Below are positions 34,092 to 43,193 of a DNA stretch of 64,000 nt, in pieces. The DNA is taken from positions 1 to 64,000 of the forward strand of contig NZ_JABFCN010000048.1 of NCBI RefSeq assembly GCF_013087515.1, read 5' to 3'. Positions within the stretch are counted from its first letter, which is position 1. The number at the start of each line of letters is the position of its first letter. The notes beneath the pieces are model-generated. The model was not told the DNA's origin. It was given only the letters and a program-made list of their open reading frames with translations, and did no database searches. The stretch is from Rhizobium sophorae. Its GTDB lineage: Bacteria; Pseudomonadota; Alphaproteobacteria; Rhizobiales; Rhizobiaceae. A program made the position numbers and the translations under genes.

Positions 34092-35064
34092 TTGAGGGCT
34101 GGGCATCCCACCATCTGAGCACCCGCATCGCCCGGAGCGTCAGCCAACGCGAGGGCTTGCCTTGCCCGTCATCGACCTCGAACCACACCCGACCGGCGGG
34201 GCTGTTGTCGAGCGGCCAGCTGCCGTCCTGCAAGCGCCGGGAACGAAGGTGGTCGATTGCCTCGCCGAGGCGCGGATCGGGGTCGGCGCCGGTCAGGATC
34301 GCGCTGGCGCGGAAATAATCGAGCGCGCGTAAAATATCGTAGCGCCAGCGGTTCGGATGCAGGAGGCGCAGGAAGCGCACGTCGGCCGGCTCGCCGGTGC
34401 CGAGGCGGCGGAAGAGGTTGCGGGCCAGCAGAAATTCCTCGCCCGTCCTGCGGGCCTCTCGAGACCGACGCGTGCCGCCGGTCGATCTCTCGAATTCCAG
34501 CAAGCCTTCCAGCACATTGATGGTACTGGCGAAAGACGAGCGGACAGAGCCGTTGATCCGTTCGCAGTTCCAGCCGCCGTCGTCGAGACGCTCGCCGGCC
34601 AGCCTGTCGACGATGGGCGAGACGTCGACGCCGAAATAGGCCCCGTCGGCAACGGTGCGGCCGTTGATGCACTCCTCGACTTCGCCTTCCCAATAGGGCT
34701 GGCCGCCTTCTTCCCAACGGGCGTTGGCGCCGACCAGTTTGACGGTGCGCCTGGCGCAGCCGCAGGCGGGATCGAGACCGAACTCGCGCAATTGCGACAG
34801 CGAAAAGGTCGTGGCCGTCCACGGTTGGCCACGTTGCTTCCACTCGCCAGCGTCGAATCCGGCGGGCAGGAAGGCGCCGCCTGCCCATTGCCCGTCCTCA
34901 TCCTGGCAGGAGAGCAGCCTGGCGCCCCAGCCCTCGGTCTCGACTTTGGCCCGCTCAGTCATCCATTCCCGCTCCGGAGCATCGAGCAGGTCGTGCATCA
35001 CCTGCCATCGGATCGACGGGTCGGAGTCGAGAAGCCATGCGATCACTGGGTCGGATTGGATCAT
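34081..35064 (-). CDS. Squalene cyclase-like (alpha/alpha barrel) protein
   Basis: A 327-residue cytoplasmic helical protein of the terpenoid cyclase/prenyltransferase-like toroid fold. Several repeated segments of the QW kind can be seen: GWGARLLSCQDEDGQWAGG, DGGWNCERINGSVRSSFAST, LQDGSWPLDNSPAGR. The acidic DXDD motif of true squalene-hopene cyclases is not apparent, so a catalytic cyclase is doubtful; many such proteins in bacteria have no known role. The start at 35064 (MIQSDP) opens the domain. Free-standing gene. Confidence 0.7.
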   Translation of the reverse strand: MIQSDPVIAWLLDSDPSIRWQVMHDLLDAPEREWMTERAKVETEGWGARLLSCQDEDGQWAGGAFLPAGFDAGEWKQRGQPWTATTFSLSQLREFGLDPACGCARRTVKLVGANARWEEGGQPYWEGEVEECINGRTVADGAYFGVDVSPIVDRLAGERLDDGGWNCERINGSVRSSFASTINVLEGLLEFERSTGGTRRSREARRTGEEFLLARNLFRRLGTGEPADVRFLRLLHPNRWRYDILRALDYFRASAILTGADPDPRLGEAIDHLRSRRLQDGSWPLDNSPAGRVWFEVDDGQGKPSRWLTLRAMRVLRWWDAQPSINA

Positions 35065-35245
35065 GGGCGAACCTGTCGGCGGGTCGGGGTCGATGGCTCG
35101 TTTATAATCGCTTCGGCTGAGCAGTGCCACCCGGACAGGTCCACGGGAAATCGTCTAAATCCGACGGTTGTCGGCGAAAGCCTGTTCGATGCCGAGAATG
35201 CGGCGCTTCGCGCCTGATTTCTTAATCATATCCGCAAAGAAATCG

Positions 35246-35269
35246 GAGGCGGGCCCATTGGGCCGCCTC
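35246..35269. terminator. GC-rich hairpin near a T-rich run
   Basis: GAGGCGGGCCC pairs with GGGCCGCCTC (one bulged G) around ATT, followed on the plus strand by TTCGTTT. It looks like a terminator for plus-strand transcription, yet no plus-strand gene ends before it; the annotated gene to the left runs the other way. It could end a small RNA. Confidence 0.4.
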
Positions 35270-35362
35270 TTCGTTTAGAACAGGGCGCGCCGATTAATAA
35301 TTATTCAAATCAATTGATGTATCAGTTTGACCCGGGGACAGATTTTACATCAAAGGTTTGCT

Positions 35363-36193
35363 ATGGCGTTTCTAGGTATTTCGGGGATGCAATATTCCGG
35401 GGAAATGTTTGCTGGTGCGCGTATTATTGTCGCGGAAGATTCCAACGTATTCACCTCGATGATCAGCAAACGCCTCAAGGAGCTGTTCGACATCGATGTC
35501 GAGATCTGCCGAAGCTTCGAGGATCTGCAGGTTTCCTACGACAAGTCTTCCGATCCGATCACGCTGGCGATCTCGAACATCAACCTGCCCGGCGCCGAAA
35601 ACGGCGAAGCGCTCGAATATCTGGTCGATCTCTCCATCCCGACCATCGTTTTCACCGGCACCTTCCATGAAAACATGCGCGACAAGCTGATGGCCAAGGA
35701 TATCGTCGACTATATCCTCAAGGACAATATCTTCGCCGTCGACCTTCTGGCGGAATCGATTTGCCGCTTCCTCACCAATCATCGCCACCACGTGTTGATC
35801 GTCGACGATAGCGCGACTGCGCGCGCTTTGCTGTCAAGCCGGCTGAAGCGCTACAATTTCCGTGTCAGCGTCGCCGAGAGTGGCGGCAAGGCGCTGGAGA
35901 TCCTGAAGGCCAACCGCGATATCGGCCTTGTCATCACCGACTACAACATGCCCGACATCGATGGCTTCGAACTGACGCGGCGCATCCGCGCCAGTATCGG
36001 CTCGCACGAGCTGCGCATCATCGGCGTTTCCTCCTCCTCGAACCGGCTGCTGTCGGCACGATTCCTGAAGGCCGGCGGCAATGATTTCATGCTGCGTCCC
36101 TTCATCGACGAGGAGTTCTACTGCCGCGTCAACCAGAACCTCGATACGCTGCTGCAAATTCAATCGATGCGTAAGGAACGGGCGGTTGCCTGA
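35363..36193 (+). CDS. Double-receiver response regulator, first receiver lacks its Asp
   Basis: A 276-residue protein made of two receiver domains with no output domain. Receiver 1 (about 19-140) keeps the acidic pair Glu25-Asp26 and the lysine in YILKDN, but the phosphoacceptor is Asn72 (AISNINLPG) instead of Asp. Receiver 2 (about 150-265) has the Asp in ITDYNMPD but Arg instead of the switch lysine (MLRPF). The next gene is a close relative with a GGDEF domain added. It could act as an adaptor or dimerisation partner for that cyclase, as in PleD-like systems. Confidence 0.82.
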   Translation: MAFLGISGMQYSGEMFAGARIIVAEDSNVFTSMISKRLKELFDIDVEICRSFEDLQVSYDKSSDPITLAISNINLPGAENGEALEYLVDLSIPTIVFTGTFHENMRDKLMAKDIVDYILKDNIFAVDLLAESICRFLTNHRHHVLIVDDSATARALLSSRLKRYNFRVSVAESGGKALEILKANRDIGLVITDYNMPDIDGFELTRRIRASIGSHELRIIGVSSSSNRLLSARFLKAGGNDFMLRPFIDEEFYCRVNQNLDTLLQIQSMRKERAVA

Positions 36194-36379
36194 CGGCCCT
36201 TCCAGTATCGGTATCGTCAGGGGGGCGGATATCACTGTCGGGGACAGTCGTCGAATTTCTGCAATTACAGGTAATATCGCCGTCATTTGTCCCCTTCACG
36301 CGCACAGGCCTCTCGGTTATCGTCCCCGCCGGGGAGAGGGCCGAGTCGAGCCCATCGGACGCATCGGGGAGTAGGGGTT

Positions 36380-37711
36380 GTGGCCTTTCAAGCGGATTTC
36401 CAGCGGGACGGTATCGGGCTACGCTCCGGCGGGCTGAAAATACTTCTGGTTGAAGATTCCCGGATGTTTTCCGCGGTGCTCTGTCACCGGTTCCAGACGG
36501 AGCTCGGCCTTGCCGTCAAATCCTGCCCGTCGCTGAAGGCTCTTCGCAAGGAACTTGCCGACGACGCTCACGGCTACACCATGGCCGTCGTCGATCTCAA
36601 CCTGCCGGATTCGCCCTATGGCGAAGCGCTCGACTGCACGATCGAGCACGATATCCCGGCAATCGTCTTCACCGCGACATTCGATCTCAACACGCGCAAC
36701 AAGATCATGGAGCGCAATGTCATCGATTACGTGCTGAAGGACAATGAATTCGCGCTCGACAATCTGGTCGCTACCGTCCGGCGGGCGATCTCCAACCGCA
36801 AGACGCGGGTGCTCGTCGTCGACGATGTCGTCTCGGCGCGCCAGGTGCTCGTCGACCTCCTGAAGGCACAGCAATATCTTGTCGTCGAGGCAAATTCCGG
36901 GCTCGAGGCGCTGGCGGCGCTCGAGGCCTACAGCGATATCGAACTCGTCGTCACCGATCACCACATGCCCGATATGAGCGGCTATGAGCTGACGCGGCGC
37001 ATCCGCCATCGTTTCGGTTCGGACAGGCTGCGTGTCATCGGCGTTTCCTCCTCCAACGACCGCATGCTTTCGGCGAGTTTTCTCAAGGCCGGCGCCAGCG
37101 ATTTCGTTTACCGACCCTTCGTTGCCGAGGAGCTGCAATGCCGTATCGCCAACAATGCCGAAACGCTGGCGCAGATGCGGCAGCTGAGGGCAGCGGCGGC
37201 CTGCGACTACCTGACCGGCCTCTATAACCGCCGCTATTTTTACGACAACGGCCCGAAGCTGGTGAACGAGTGCCTGCGGCTGAAGGTGCCGAGCTCCGTC
37301 GCCATTCTCGATATCGACCATTTCAAGCGGCTGAACGATACCTATGGCCACGAGATCGGCGACAAGGTGCTGAAAGCTGTCGCAAACAGGCTGTTTACCA
37401 TCTTCGAAGGCAGCGACAATCTTCTCTCACGCCTCGGGGGCGAGGAATTCGCCATCCTCTTCCCGCAGATGGATTCGGCAGCCGCGACCAAGCTTTGCGA
37501 CGAGATCCGCTCGGACATTTCGCGGCTGAAGGTCACGGCCGACGACGAGGAACTCGGCGTCACGATTTCGATCGGCATCGCCGAAATCGCCGGTTATGAA
37601 ACCTTCGAGAATTACCTCAACGCCGCCGACCAGTTTCTCTACATGGCCAAACACAGGGGCCGCAACCAAGTCTATTCCGACGCCAGAATGACGGAAGAGG
37701 CGGCGCAGTAG
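36380..37711 (+). CDS. PleD-like diguanylate cyclase (REC-REC-GGDEF)
   Basis: A 443-residue protein with receiver 1 (about 19-140, phosphoacceptor Asp72), receiver 2 (about 148-265, Asp in VVTDHHMPD, Arg in YRPF) and a GGDEF domain (about 280-435). The catalytic signature is GGEEF at 353-357, with DHFKRLNDTYGHEIGD upstream, so it should make cyclic di-GMP. The inhibitory I-site normally reads RxxD; here the matching residues are EGSD, so product inhibition may be lost. GTG start at 36380 follows GGGGAGTAGGGG. Tandem with the double-receiver gene 186 bases upstream. Confidence 0.88.
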   Translation: MAFQADFQRDGIGLRSGGLKILLVEDSRMFSAVLCHRFQTELGLAVKSCPSLKALRKELADDAHGYTMAVVDLNLPDSPYGEALDCTIEHDIPAIVFTATFDLNTRNKIMERNVIDYVLKDNEFALDNLVATVRRAISNRKTRVLVVDDVVSARQVLVDLLKAQQYLVVEANSGLEALAALEAYSDIELVVTDHHMPDMSGYELTRRIRHRFGSDRLRVIGVSSSNDRMLSASFLKAGASDFVYRPFVAEELQCRIANNAETLAQMRQLRAAAACDYLTGLYNRRYFYDNGPKLVNECLRLKVPSSVAILDIDHFKRLNDTYGHEIGDKVLKAVANRLFTIFEGSDNLLSRLGGEEFAILFPQMDSAAATKLCDEIRSDISRLKVTADDEELGVTISIGIAEIAGYETFENYLNAADQFLYMAKHRGRNQVYSDARMTEEAAQ

Positions 37712-37766
37712 AGTTTGCCTGATCTTTGGATACGTGGTTTGGACTGGCCGCTTGACGTCTGACGTC

Positions 37767-37845
37767 ATCCTCGGCCTGGTTGCCGAGGATCTGCTACATA
37801 TCAAAACACGAAACGGCGGTAGATGCTCGGGACAAGCCCGAGCAT
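37767..37845. terminator. Two hairpins between convergent genes
   Basis: ATCCTCGG/CCGAGGAT (37767-37774 with 37783-37790) and the perfect 9-base-pair ATGCTCGGG/CCCGAGCAT (37823-37831 with 37837-37845) lie between the cyclase gene and the convergent AraC-type gene. They probably serve as two-way terminators and may also be copies of dispersed repeats. Confidence 0.5.
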
Positions 37846-37930
37846 GATGGAAGAGGGGTTAGTGCCCTCATCAGAATCTCAAAGGCGGCTGAGTGAGCTG
37901 CCTCTCTCTTTTCCTCCAGCGGTGGTTATC

Positions 37931-38962
37931 TCAAGCCGCAACCGCCTGTCTTGCGGTCGCCATGGTCATCTTGCGCTCGGCGCGCTCCTGCTGCGGCGAG
38001 CGGTGGTAGAGTTCGCGATAACACTTGGAGAAATGCGAGGCCGAGACGAAGCCGCAGGCGACGGCGACCTCGACGACCGGCATCGAGGACTGCACCAGAA
38101 GGTGGCGTGCTCGGTCGAGGCGGATTTCCAGATAGTAGCGGGCCGGCGAGCGGCCCATCTCCTGGCGGAACAGCCGTTCGATCTGGCGGCGCGAGAGGCC
38201 GGCGCCGTCGGCGATCTCGATCAGCGACAGCGGCTCGGCGAGATTGCCTTCCATCAGCTCGATGATCGACAGCACCTTGGCGTTCTGCACGCCGAGGCGG
38301 GCGCGCAGCGGCAGACGCTGGCGATCGTGGGGGTTGCGCACGCGGTCGGTCAGGTGCTGCTCGCAGATGCGGTTGACAAGGCTTTCGCCGAAATCTTCGC
38401 CGACGAGGTTCAGCATCATGTCGAGGGAGGCGGTACCGCCGGCGCAGGTGTAGAGATTGCCGTCGATCTCGTAGAGATCGGCATAGACCTCCGCCTGTGG
38501 GAAGGCTTCCGAAAAGCCCGGCAGGTTTTCCCAGTGGATGGCGCAGCGCTTGCCGTTCAGGAGGCCGGCCTGGGCAAGCACATGCGCGCCCGTACAGAGG
38601 CTGCCGACGGCAACGCCGCGATTGTAGCATTCACGCAGCCAGGCATTGACCGATTTGTTGTTGAACTCCTCGACATCGATACCGGAACAGACGAGCACCA
38701 TGCCCGGCCGGTTTTCACCGCCGAGATGGCGGCGTTCCTCGGCGAGCGAGGAATTGGCCTCGACGCCGATGCCGCAAGACGAATAGACCTTTTCCCCGTC
38801 GACGGAGGTCAGCCGCCAGGTATAGGCCTGATAGCCGAGCATGCGATTGGCGATGCGCAACGTGTCCACGGCCGCCGAAAAGGGCAGCATGGTGAATTGC
38901 GGTACCATAAAGAAGACCAGTGAACGCTTCTTGATCTGCATCCTGTTCATAGCGAAATCCAT
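37931..38962 (-). CDS. GATase1-AraC family regulator (GlxA/GbdR-like)
   Basis: A 343-residue transcription regulator. The N-terminal DJ-1/PfpI-like domain (about 8-190) includes VGSLCTGAHVLAQAGLLNGKRCAIHWE; the C-terminal AraC domain (about 225-325) has two helix-turn-helix units (LIEIADGAGLSRRQIERLFRQEMG and VVEVAVACGFVSASHFSKCYRELY). Relatives control use of carnitine, glycine betaine or arginine; no such genes lie next to it. Starts at 38962, 38950 or 38941 are all possible; none has a strong ribosome site. Confidence 0.85.
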   Translation of the reverse strand: MDFAMNRMQIKKRSLVFFMVPQFTMLPFSAAVDTLRIANRMLGYQAYTWRLTSVDGEKVYSSCGIGVEANSSLAEERRHLGGENRPGMVLVCSGIDVEEFNNKSVNAWLRECYNRGVAVGSLCTGAHVLAQAGLLNGKRCAIHWENLPGFSEAFPQAEVYADLYEIDGNLYTCAGGTASLDMMLNLVGEDFGESLVNRICEQHLTDRVRNPHDRQRLPLRARLGVQNAKVLSIIELMEGNLAEPLSLIEIADGAGLSRRQIERLFRQEMGRSPARYYLEIRLDRARHLLVQSSMPVVEVAVACGFVSASHFSKCYRELYHRSPQQERAERKMTMATARQAVAA

Positions 38963-39244
38963 GCTCGAGGGCGATGATACATTCGTTGCGCGGAATGCGT
39001 CGCGCCGATGTCCTGAAAGCGACACTGGCATGGAAAAATGCGGCCGGGAAGAGCAAATATGCGACATCACTGACGATTTGGCCGCTCAAACCGCCGGAAT
39101 GGCCGCAGGCAGGCAGATGACAGGATGATAGGCAACTGAAACTCAATGTTGAAAATGGGTTTGGAATAGGACGGTCAGGCCGCGAAAAAGGCGGCGTTGC
39201 ACGAGGCAGGCGCCGCCCTTATCTTGGGAGGAATGTCGCATTCA

Positions 39245-39445
39245 TTACATGGTCCGGTGTTTGCTGTCGTCCGTGCTCGGCCAGCCGATGTCCTTGCGGA
39301 TATCGAAGGGCATGGCTTCAATTTCGCGGGCGGTCTGCCAGCGTGTCCAGGCGAGCACGAGCTTGCGGGCATAATGTGCCAGATCGAAGCGGCTTTCGCT
39401 GGAGGTGAGGGTCTTGCCACCACCCCGATAGGTGAGCGTGGTCAT
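39245..39445 (-). CDS. DUF1127-family small protein
   Basis: A 66-residue basic protein with a C-terminal DUF1127 block, LVLAWTRWQTAREIEAMPFDIRKDIGWPSTDD, about 28-60. In alphaproteobacteria DUF1127 proteins affect phosphate, RNA turnover and stress responses; the arginine-rich forms may bind RNA. AGGAACCGG precedes the ATG. Confidence 0.8.
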   Translation of the reverse strand: MTTLTYRGGGKTLTSSESRFDLAHYARKLVLAWTRWQTAREIEAMPFDIRKDIGWPSTDDSKHRTM

Positions 39446-39773
39446 TTTCCGGTTCCTTTCTTGGGTCGGGGACATGGTCGTCGTTGGGAGGTTCGTCCAC
39501 GTCCATGATCCTAATATGGACCCCGGGCACTCATCATTCAAACGAATAGAACTTATGGATAACATCAGGGATATTGAATGATCGTTGCGTGCCCGGCGGC
39601 CGTCGATGACACGTTTTGCAGTCTTTCCACCGACGATACCCCCGGGCTTTCCACGCAGGGGATAGCAAATTCGCAGCTGAGCATGATGCTGAAAACCTGG
39701 CGGCTATCGGCTCCGATTCTTGATAAATCCGGGTTCAGATTTTTGGGCTGGCCCGGCCGCAAATCGTCCGCAT
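39446..39773. other. Intergenic region without recognised features
   Basis: A 328-base gap between the DUF1127 gene and the MarC gene. Short open frames on both strands are incompatible with conserved coding sequence by eye, and no clear hairpin, repeat or known promoter motif was found apart from the AT-rich stretch 39536-39580 that could be the DUF1127 promoter. Confidence 0.5.
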
Positions 39774-40421
39774 CTAATGCGCGGCAGTCGGGGTGATGAT
39801 GCCAAGATTTCCAAGCCCGGCGACGATCAGCTGGACTGCGACTGCGGTCAGCAGGATGCCGAAGACGACCTCCGAGACGATCATGGTGACTGGCTTCATG
39901 CGCTTGGCGAGCGCGTCGATGTTGGTGAACACCAGATAGTCGAACGCGCCGACGATCAGGATCAGACCGATAACGAGTATCGCGCTGGCAATCGAGACGA
40001 CTTCGCCGGAGGCGATGATGATGACCGTGATGCCGACAGGATTGAGCATGTAGGGGACCGCAAGCGGAAAGATGGCCAGCTTGTCCGGGTCGACGGGAGC
40101 CGCAATGTCGTCATGCGGCTTCTCTGTCGGTCCTGATGCCATCTTGATCGCGATCAGCGCGAGGATGATGCCGCCGGCGACGGCGACTGCGCCGCCCGTG
40201 ATATGGAGAAGCCGCATCAGCAGAGCGCCGGTGGCGAAGAGGATCAGCGCCGTGACGACGGCGATCAGAACCATCTGGCGGCCGATGCGCGCCTTTGTTG
40301 CTGTATCGAAGGTGTGGGTCTTTTCCAGAAACGGCACCAGCGCGATCTTCGGCCCCATGCCGATCAGAAGCAGCAACAGAAGTTTTCCGACGAGTGCGGC
40401 ATCGATGACTGTGAAATCCAT
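39774..40421 (-). CDS. MarC-family integral membrane protein
   Basis: A 215-residue protein with six hydrophobic segments and the MarC (UPF0056) signature: GMGPKIALVPFLEKT near 21-35, then ITGGAVAVAGGIILALIAIKM and AVPYMLNPVGITVIIIAS. Early claims of a role in multiple antibiotic resistance were not confirmed for E. coli MarC; the transported compound, if any, is unknown. Free-standing. Confidence 0.85.
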   Translation of the reverse strand: MDFTVIDAALVGKLLLLLLIGMGPKIALVPFLEKTHTFDTATKARIGRQMVLIAVVTALILFATGALLMRLLHITGGAVAVAGGIILALIAIKMASGPTEKPHDDIAAPVDPDKLAIFPLAVPYMLNPVGITVIIIASGEVVSIASAILVIGLILIVGAFDYLVFTNIDALAKRMKPVTMIVSEVVFGILLTAVAVQLIVAGLGNLGIITPTAAH

Positions 40422-40526
40422 GGAACGTACCCTCTAAAATTTGTGATGCGAAAATCGGGACCTTCCCACTTTGGGGAGGATGGTGACGAAGAACCAGACG
40501 GACTCACCGGCCTTTCTGCGAGCCAC

Positions 40527-40931
40527 TCAGCGCGGGCATACGTCCCAGAAGCCCGTGGTCTTGGCGGGCGAGGTGTAGTACCAGCATTGACCAGACTGCG
40601 GCGGCGTGCCTGCCAGTGAAACGGCGGCTGCTCCGGCGACAAAGCCGATGGCAGCACCCGCGGCGATGGCTGTACCCGGACGCCAGTAGCGGCGAGGGGC
40701 GACGACCACCACACCACGTCGGACGGGCGGGCGAACGACTGGAGCGGTTCGGCGTCCGACGGCAGCGCATCCACGCGGTCCGCAGGCCGCAGCGCCGCAG
40801 CCTCTCGGGCCGCAGGCCGCCACGCCGCGACGCGCGGCTTCGGCCGTCGCGGGAACGAGGAGGGGCGCGCAGATCATCATCAGCACGGCAAGTGTTGCGA
40901 GCATGTGCGACAGGATGTCCAGGATCTTCAT
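40527..40931 (-). CDS. Exported protein with CGPRGC repeats
   Basis: A 134-residue protein with a signal peptide (about 1-33, ending PATAEA) and a repeat of ACGPRGCG/ACGPRGCA, then an Arg/Val-rich stretch, a glycine/alanine-rich hydrophobic segment (GTAIAAGAAIGFVAGAAAVSLAG) and a C-terminal CWYYTSPAKTTGFWDVC. Similar small secreted proteins occur in rhizobia without known function. GGGAGGAAA is upstream of the ATG at 40931. It lies 55 bases downstream of the MscS gene on the same strand. Confidence 0.65.
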   Translation of the reverse strand: MKILDILSHMLATLAVLMMICAPLLVPATAEAARRGVAACGPRGCGAAACGPRGCAAVGRRTAPVVRPPVRRGVVVVAPRRYWRPGTAIAAGAAIGFVAGAAAVSLAGTPPQSGQCWYYTSPAKTTGFWDVCPR

Positions 40932-40986
40932 CGCATTTCCTCCCATTGCTTTCGTGTCTGGTTTCATGGCCTGAAGAGTGCCGCTC

Positions 40987-43119
40987 TCAGGCCGGGTTCG
41001 CGGCGGTCGCCGCACTCTGCGCTGCAAGCGTCTGCTGGGCAGCGGCTGCAACAGCGTCGTCCTTTCCGCCCGAGACCTGGACGGTCGGCACGGCGAGCTT
41101 GATGCCGTTTTCGTTGAACGCCTGATGGATCATCCGCAGAGCCCGCCGCTTCAGCGTGAACTGCTGGCCCGGAAGGGTCATGACCTTCATCCGCAGAAGC
41201 AGGCCGGAGTCACCCAGGCTGTCGATCCCCTGCATCTTCAACGGCTCGATCGTGGTCGGTTTGAACTCCGGATCCTCGAACAGTTCCAGGCCGATCTTCT
41301 TGATGATCTTGCGGGCCTTCTCGATGTCGGAATCGTAGGTGATGGTGATCGTCATCTTCTCGATCACCCAGTCGCGGCTCATGTTCTGAACGGCTCCGAG
41401 TTCGCTGAAGGGCACGATGTAGACAGCGCCGCGGTGGTGCCTGAGTTTGATGGACCGCAAGCTGAAGGACTCGACGGTGCCCTTGTAGCTGCCGCTCTGG
41501 ATATATTCGCCTACCCGGAAGGCGTCGTCGAGCAGGTAGAACATCCCGCTGATGACGTCCTTGACCACGGTCTGCGCACCGAAGCCGATGGCGACGCCGA
41601 CCACGCCGGCACCTGCGATCAAGGGGCCGATTTCCACGCCGAGCGACGACAGCGCCATCATGATCGCGATGGCGACGAAGAGGATCATCAGGAAATTGCG
41701 AAGGATCGGCAGCAGAGTTCTGAGACGCGTGCGCCGCCGCTCCCGTTCGCTGCCGGCTTCAAGGACCGCCTCGGTATCGCCGAGTTTGCGATCGATCAGC
41801 ACTTTCACGATATTCCAGGCGAGATCGACGACCAGCAGAATGATCCCGGCGCTGAGGAGGCCGCGCACGAGGCGCAGAAGCGGGGAATCCTGCATGGTCA
41901 TCTGCGTCAGCCTGACGTCCAGGGCATCCGCAAGCAGAACGATGGCGCCGACGATGAGCGCTGCCCTTATGCCGCGCTCGACGATCACCGAGACGACGGT
42001 GCTTCTTTGGAGGCCGTCCTCTTCGGCGGCGGAAGAGCGCAGGATATTGTTGACCGACGCCTTGGTGAGGGCGATGGCGCCGGGCAGGGCGGCACAGACC
42101 ACCGCGATCCAGAACAGCTTCATGGCGCCGACCACCCATAGCAGCCAGACGGCGACGAAGTAGACCGTCCAGAGCCAGTTCCGCGCCCGCAGGCCGACCC
42201 GGCTGGCTTGGCCGATCGACAATCGGGATGGACGTCTCCAAACGGCTTCGATGCCGATGACGAGCAGCACGAGGCCAAGCGAATATGCCACGAGTTGCCG
42301 GGCCGGGACGGAAAAGCCGAGAGTGCCGAGCAGGCGGATGGTCACCCAGCCAAAGGCATACCAGCCAACGAGATAACCCAAGCGTTTCGCCCAGTGGCCG
42401 GCGGCATCCTTCGTGATCGGGACGACACGGAACCGACCCTCTTCCTCCGCCCGTGGCGCCAGAAGCACGTCGAAAAGCGCGCTCGCCAGGCGGAAGACGA
42501 CGATCGCGAAGAGGTAGCCGACGACGATCTCCCTGACAACAGGCGGCCATTGGAACAGCAGGAAGAAGCCTATGCTGCCGAGGCCGAACGAAAGGACGTA
42601 ACATGCCGCCCACAGAAGCCTCGCGGCCAGTGCGATCACCCTCTCGCGAACCGTGGCAAAGGGCGCGCGTGCCATCCACGAGCGCCAGCCGGCGCTGATC
42701 CACCAGAACAGCCATTGCGCGGCCAGCCCGACGGCGACGAAGGCCGCGACCAGGAAGATCGGCCGTGTGCCGCCGTTCGCCTGGATGTCCCGTTCGAGCA
42801 CGGCCCCGCCTCGCATCGTCTCCAGGGGAAAGGACTGGATGGCGCCGAGAAGACCGGAGGCGTGGGCACGGAATCGCATCGCGAATTCCGAGAATGAAGG
42901 GTCGGCGTTCGGGGTTTCCAAGGGCGGTTCCGCCGCGGCCTTGGCTGCTTGCGACTGCTGCTGCAGGAAGCGCTGGACATCGGGATCCGAGAACATCCCG
43001 ATAAAGCGCTGGACACTTTCCGGCTGTGGGCTTGCAGGCGTCACGCTCTGGGCCATGGCAATCGAAGCACTAAGGAGGACGGACACCAGGGCAGCCCCGG
43101 TAAAAAACGATCTAAACAT
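40987..43119 (-). CDS. MscS-family mechanosensitive channel
   Basis: A 710-residue inner-membrane protein: signal peptide (about 1-24), periplasmic region to about 115, some nine hydrophobic segments, then the MscS core IGPLIAGAGVVGVAIGFGAQTVVKDVISGMFYLLDDAFRVGE, with the beta-domain FSLRSIKLRHHRGAVYIVPFSEL. The start at 43119 has AGGAT 4 bases upstream. It resembles YbiO-type channels and should open on membrane tension. It is the second large MscS protein in the window (other at 26.0 kb), only distantly alike. Confidence 0.87.
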   Translation of the reverse strand: MFRSFFTGAALVSVLLSASIAMAQSVTPASPQPESVQRFIGMFSDPDVQRFLQQQSQAAKAAAEPPLETPNADPSFSEFAMRFRAHASGLLGAIQSFPLETMRGGAVLERDIQANGGTRPIFLVAAFVAVGLAAQWLFWWISAGWRSWMARAPFATVRERVIALAARLLWAACYVLSFGLGSIGFFLLFQWPPVVREIVVGYLFAIVVFRLASALFDVLLAPRAEEEGRFRVVPITKDAAGHWAKRLGYLVGWYAFGWVTIRLLGTLGFSVPARQLVAYSLGLVLLVIGIEAVWRRPSRLSIGQASRVGLRARNWLWTVYFVAVWLLWVVGAMKLFWIAVVCAALPGAIALTKASVNNILRSSAAEEDGLQRSTVVSVIVERGIRAALIVGAIVLLADALDVRLTQMTMQDSPLLRLVRGLLSAGIILLVVDLAWNIVKVLIDRKLGDTEAVLEAGSERERRRTRLRTLLPILRNFLMILFVAIAIMMALSSLGVEIGPLIAGAGVVGVAIGFGAQTVVKDVISGMFYLLDDAFRVGEYIQSGSYKGTVESFSLRSIKLRHHRGAVYIVPFSELGAVQNMSRDWVIEKMTITITYDSDIEKARKIIKKIGLELFEDPEFKPTTIEPLKMQGIDSLGDSGLLLRMKVMTLPGQQFTLKRRALRMIHQAFNENGIKLAVPTVQVSGGKDDAVAAAAQQTLAAQSAATAANPA

Positions 43120-43193
43120 GCGGATCCTGGAAAGTAATAACATCGTTTATCCTGATCTCGATGAACCTGTTCGCCTACCGGTTCCCTAAGCCG

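Noticed and set aside
36287..36379. Upstream start for the diguanylate cyclase
   Set aside because: The added residues are low-complexity Arg/Ser/Pro from intergenic sequence; the GTG at 36380 has a good ribosome site.
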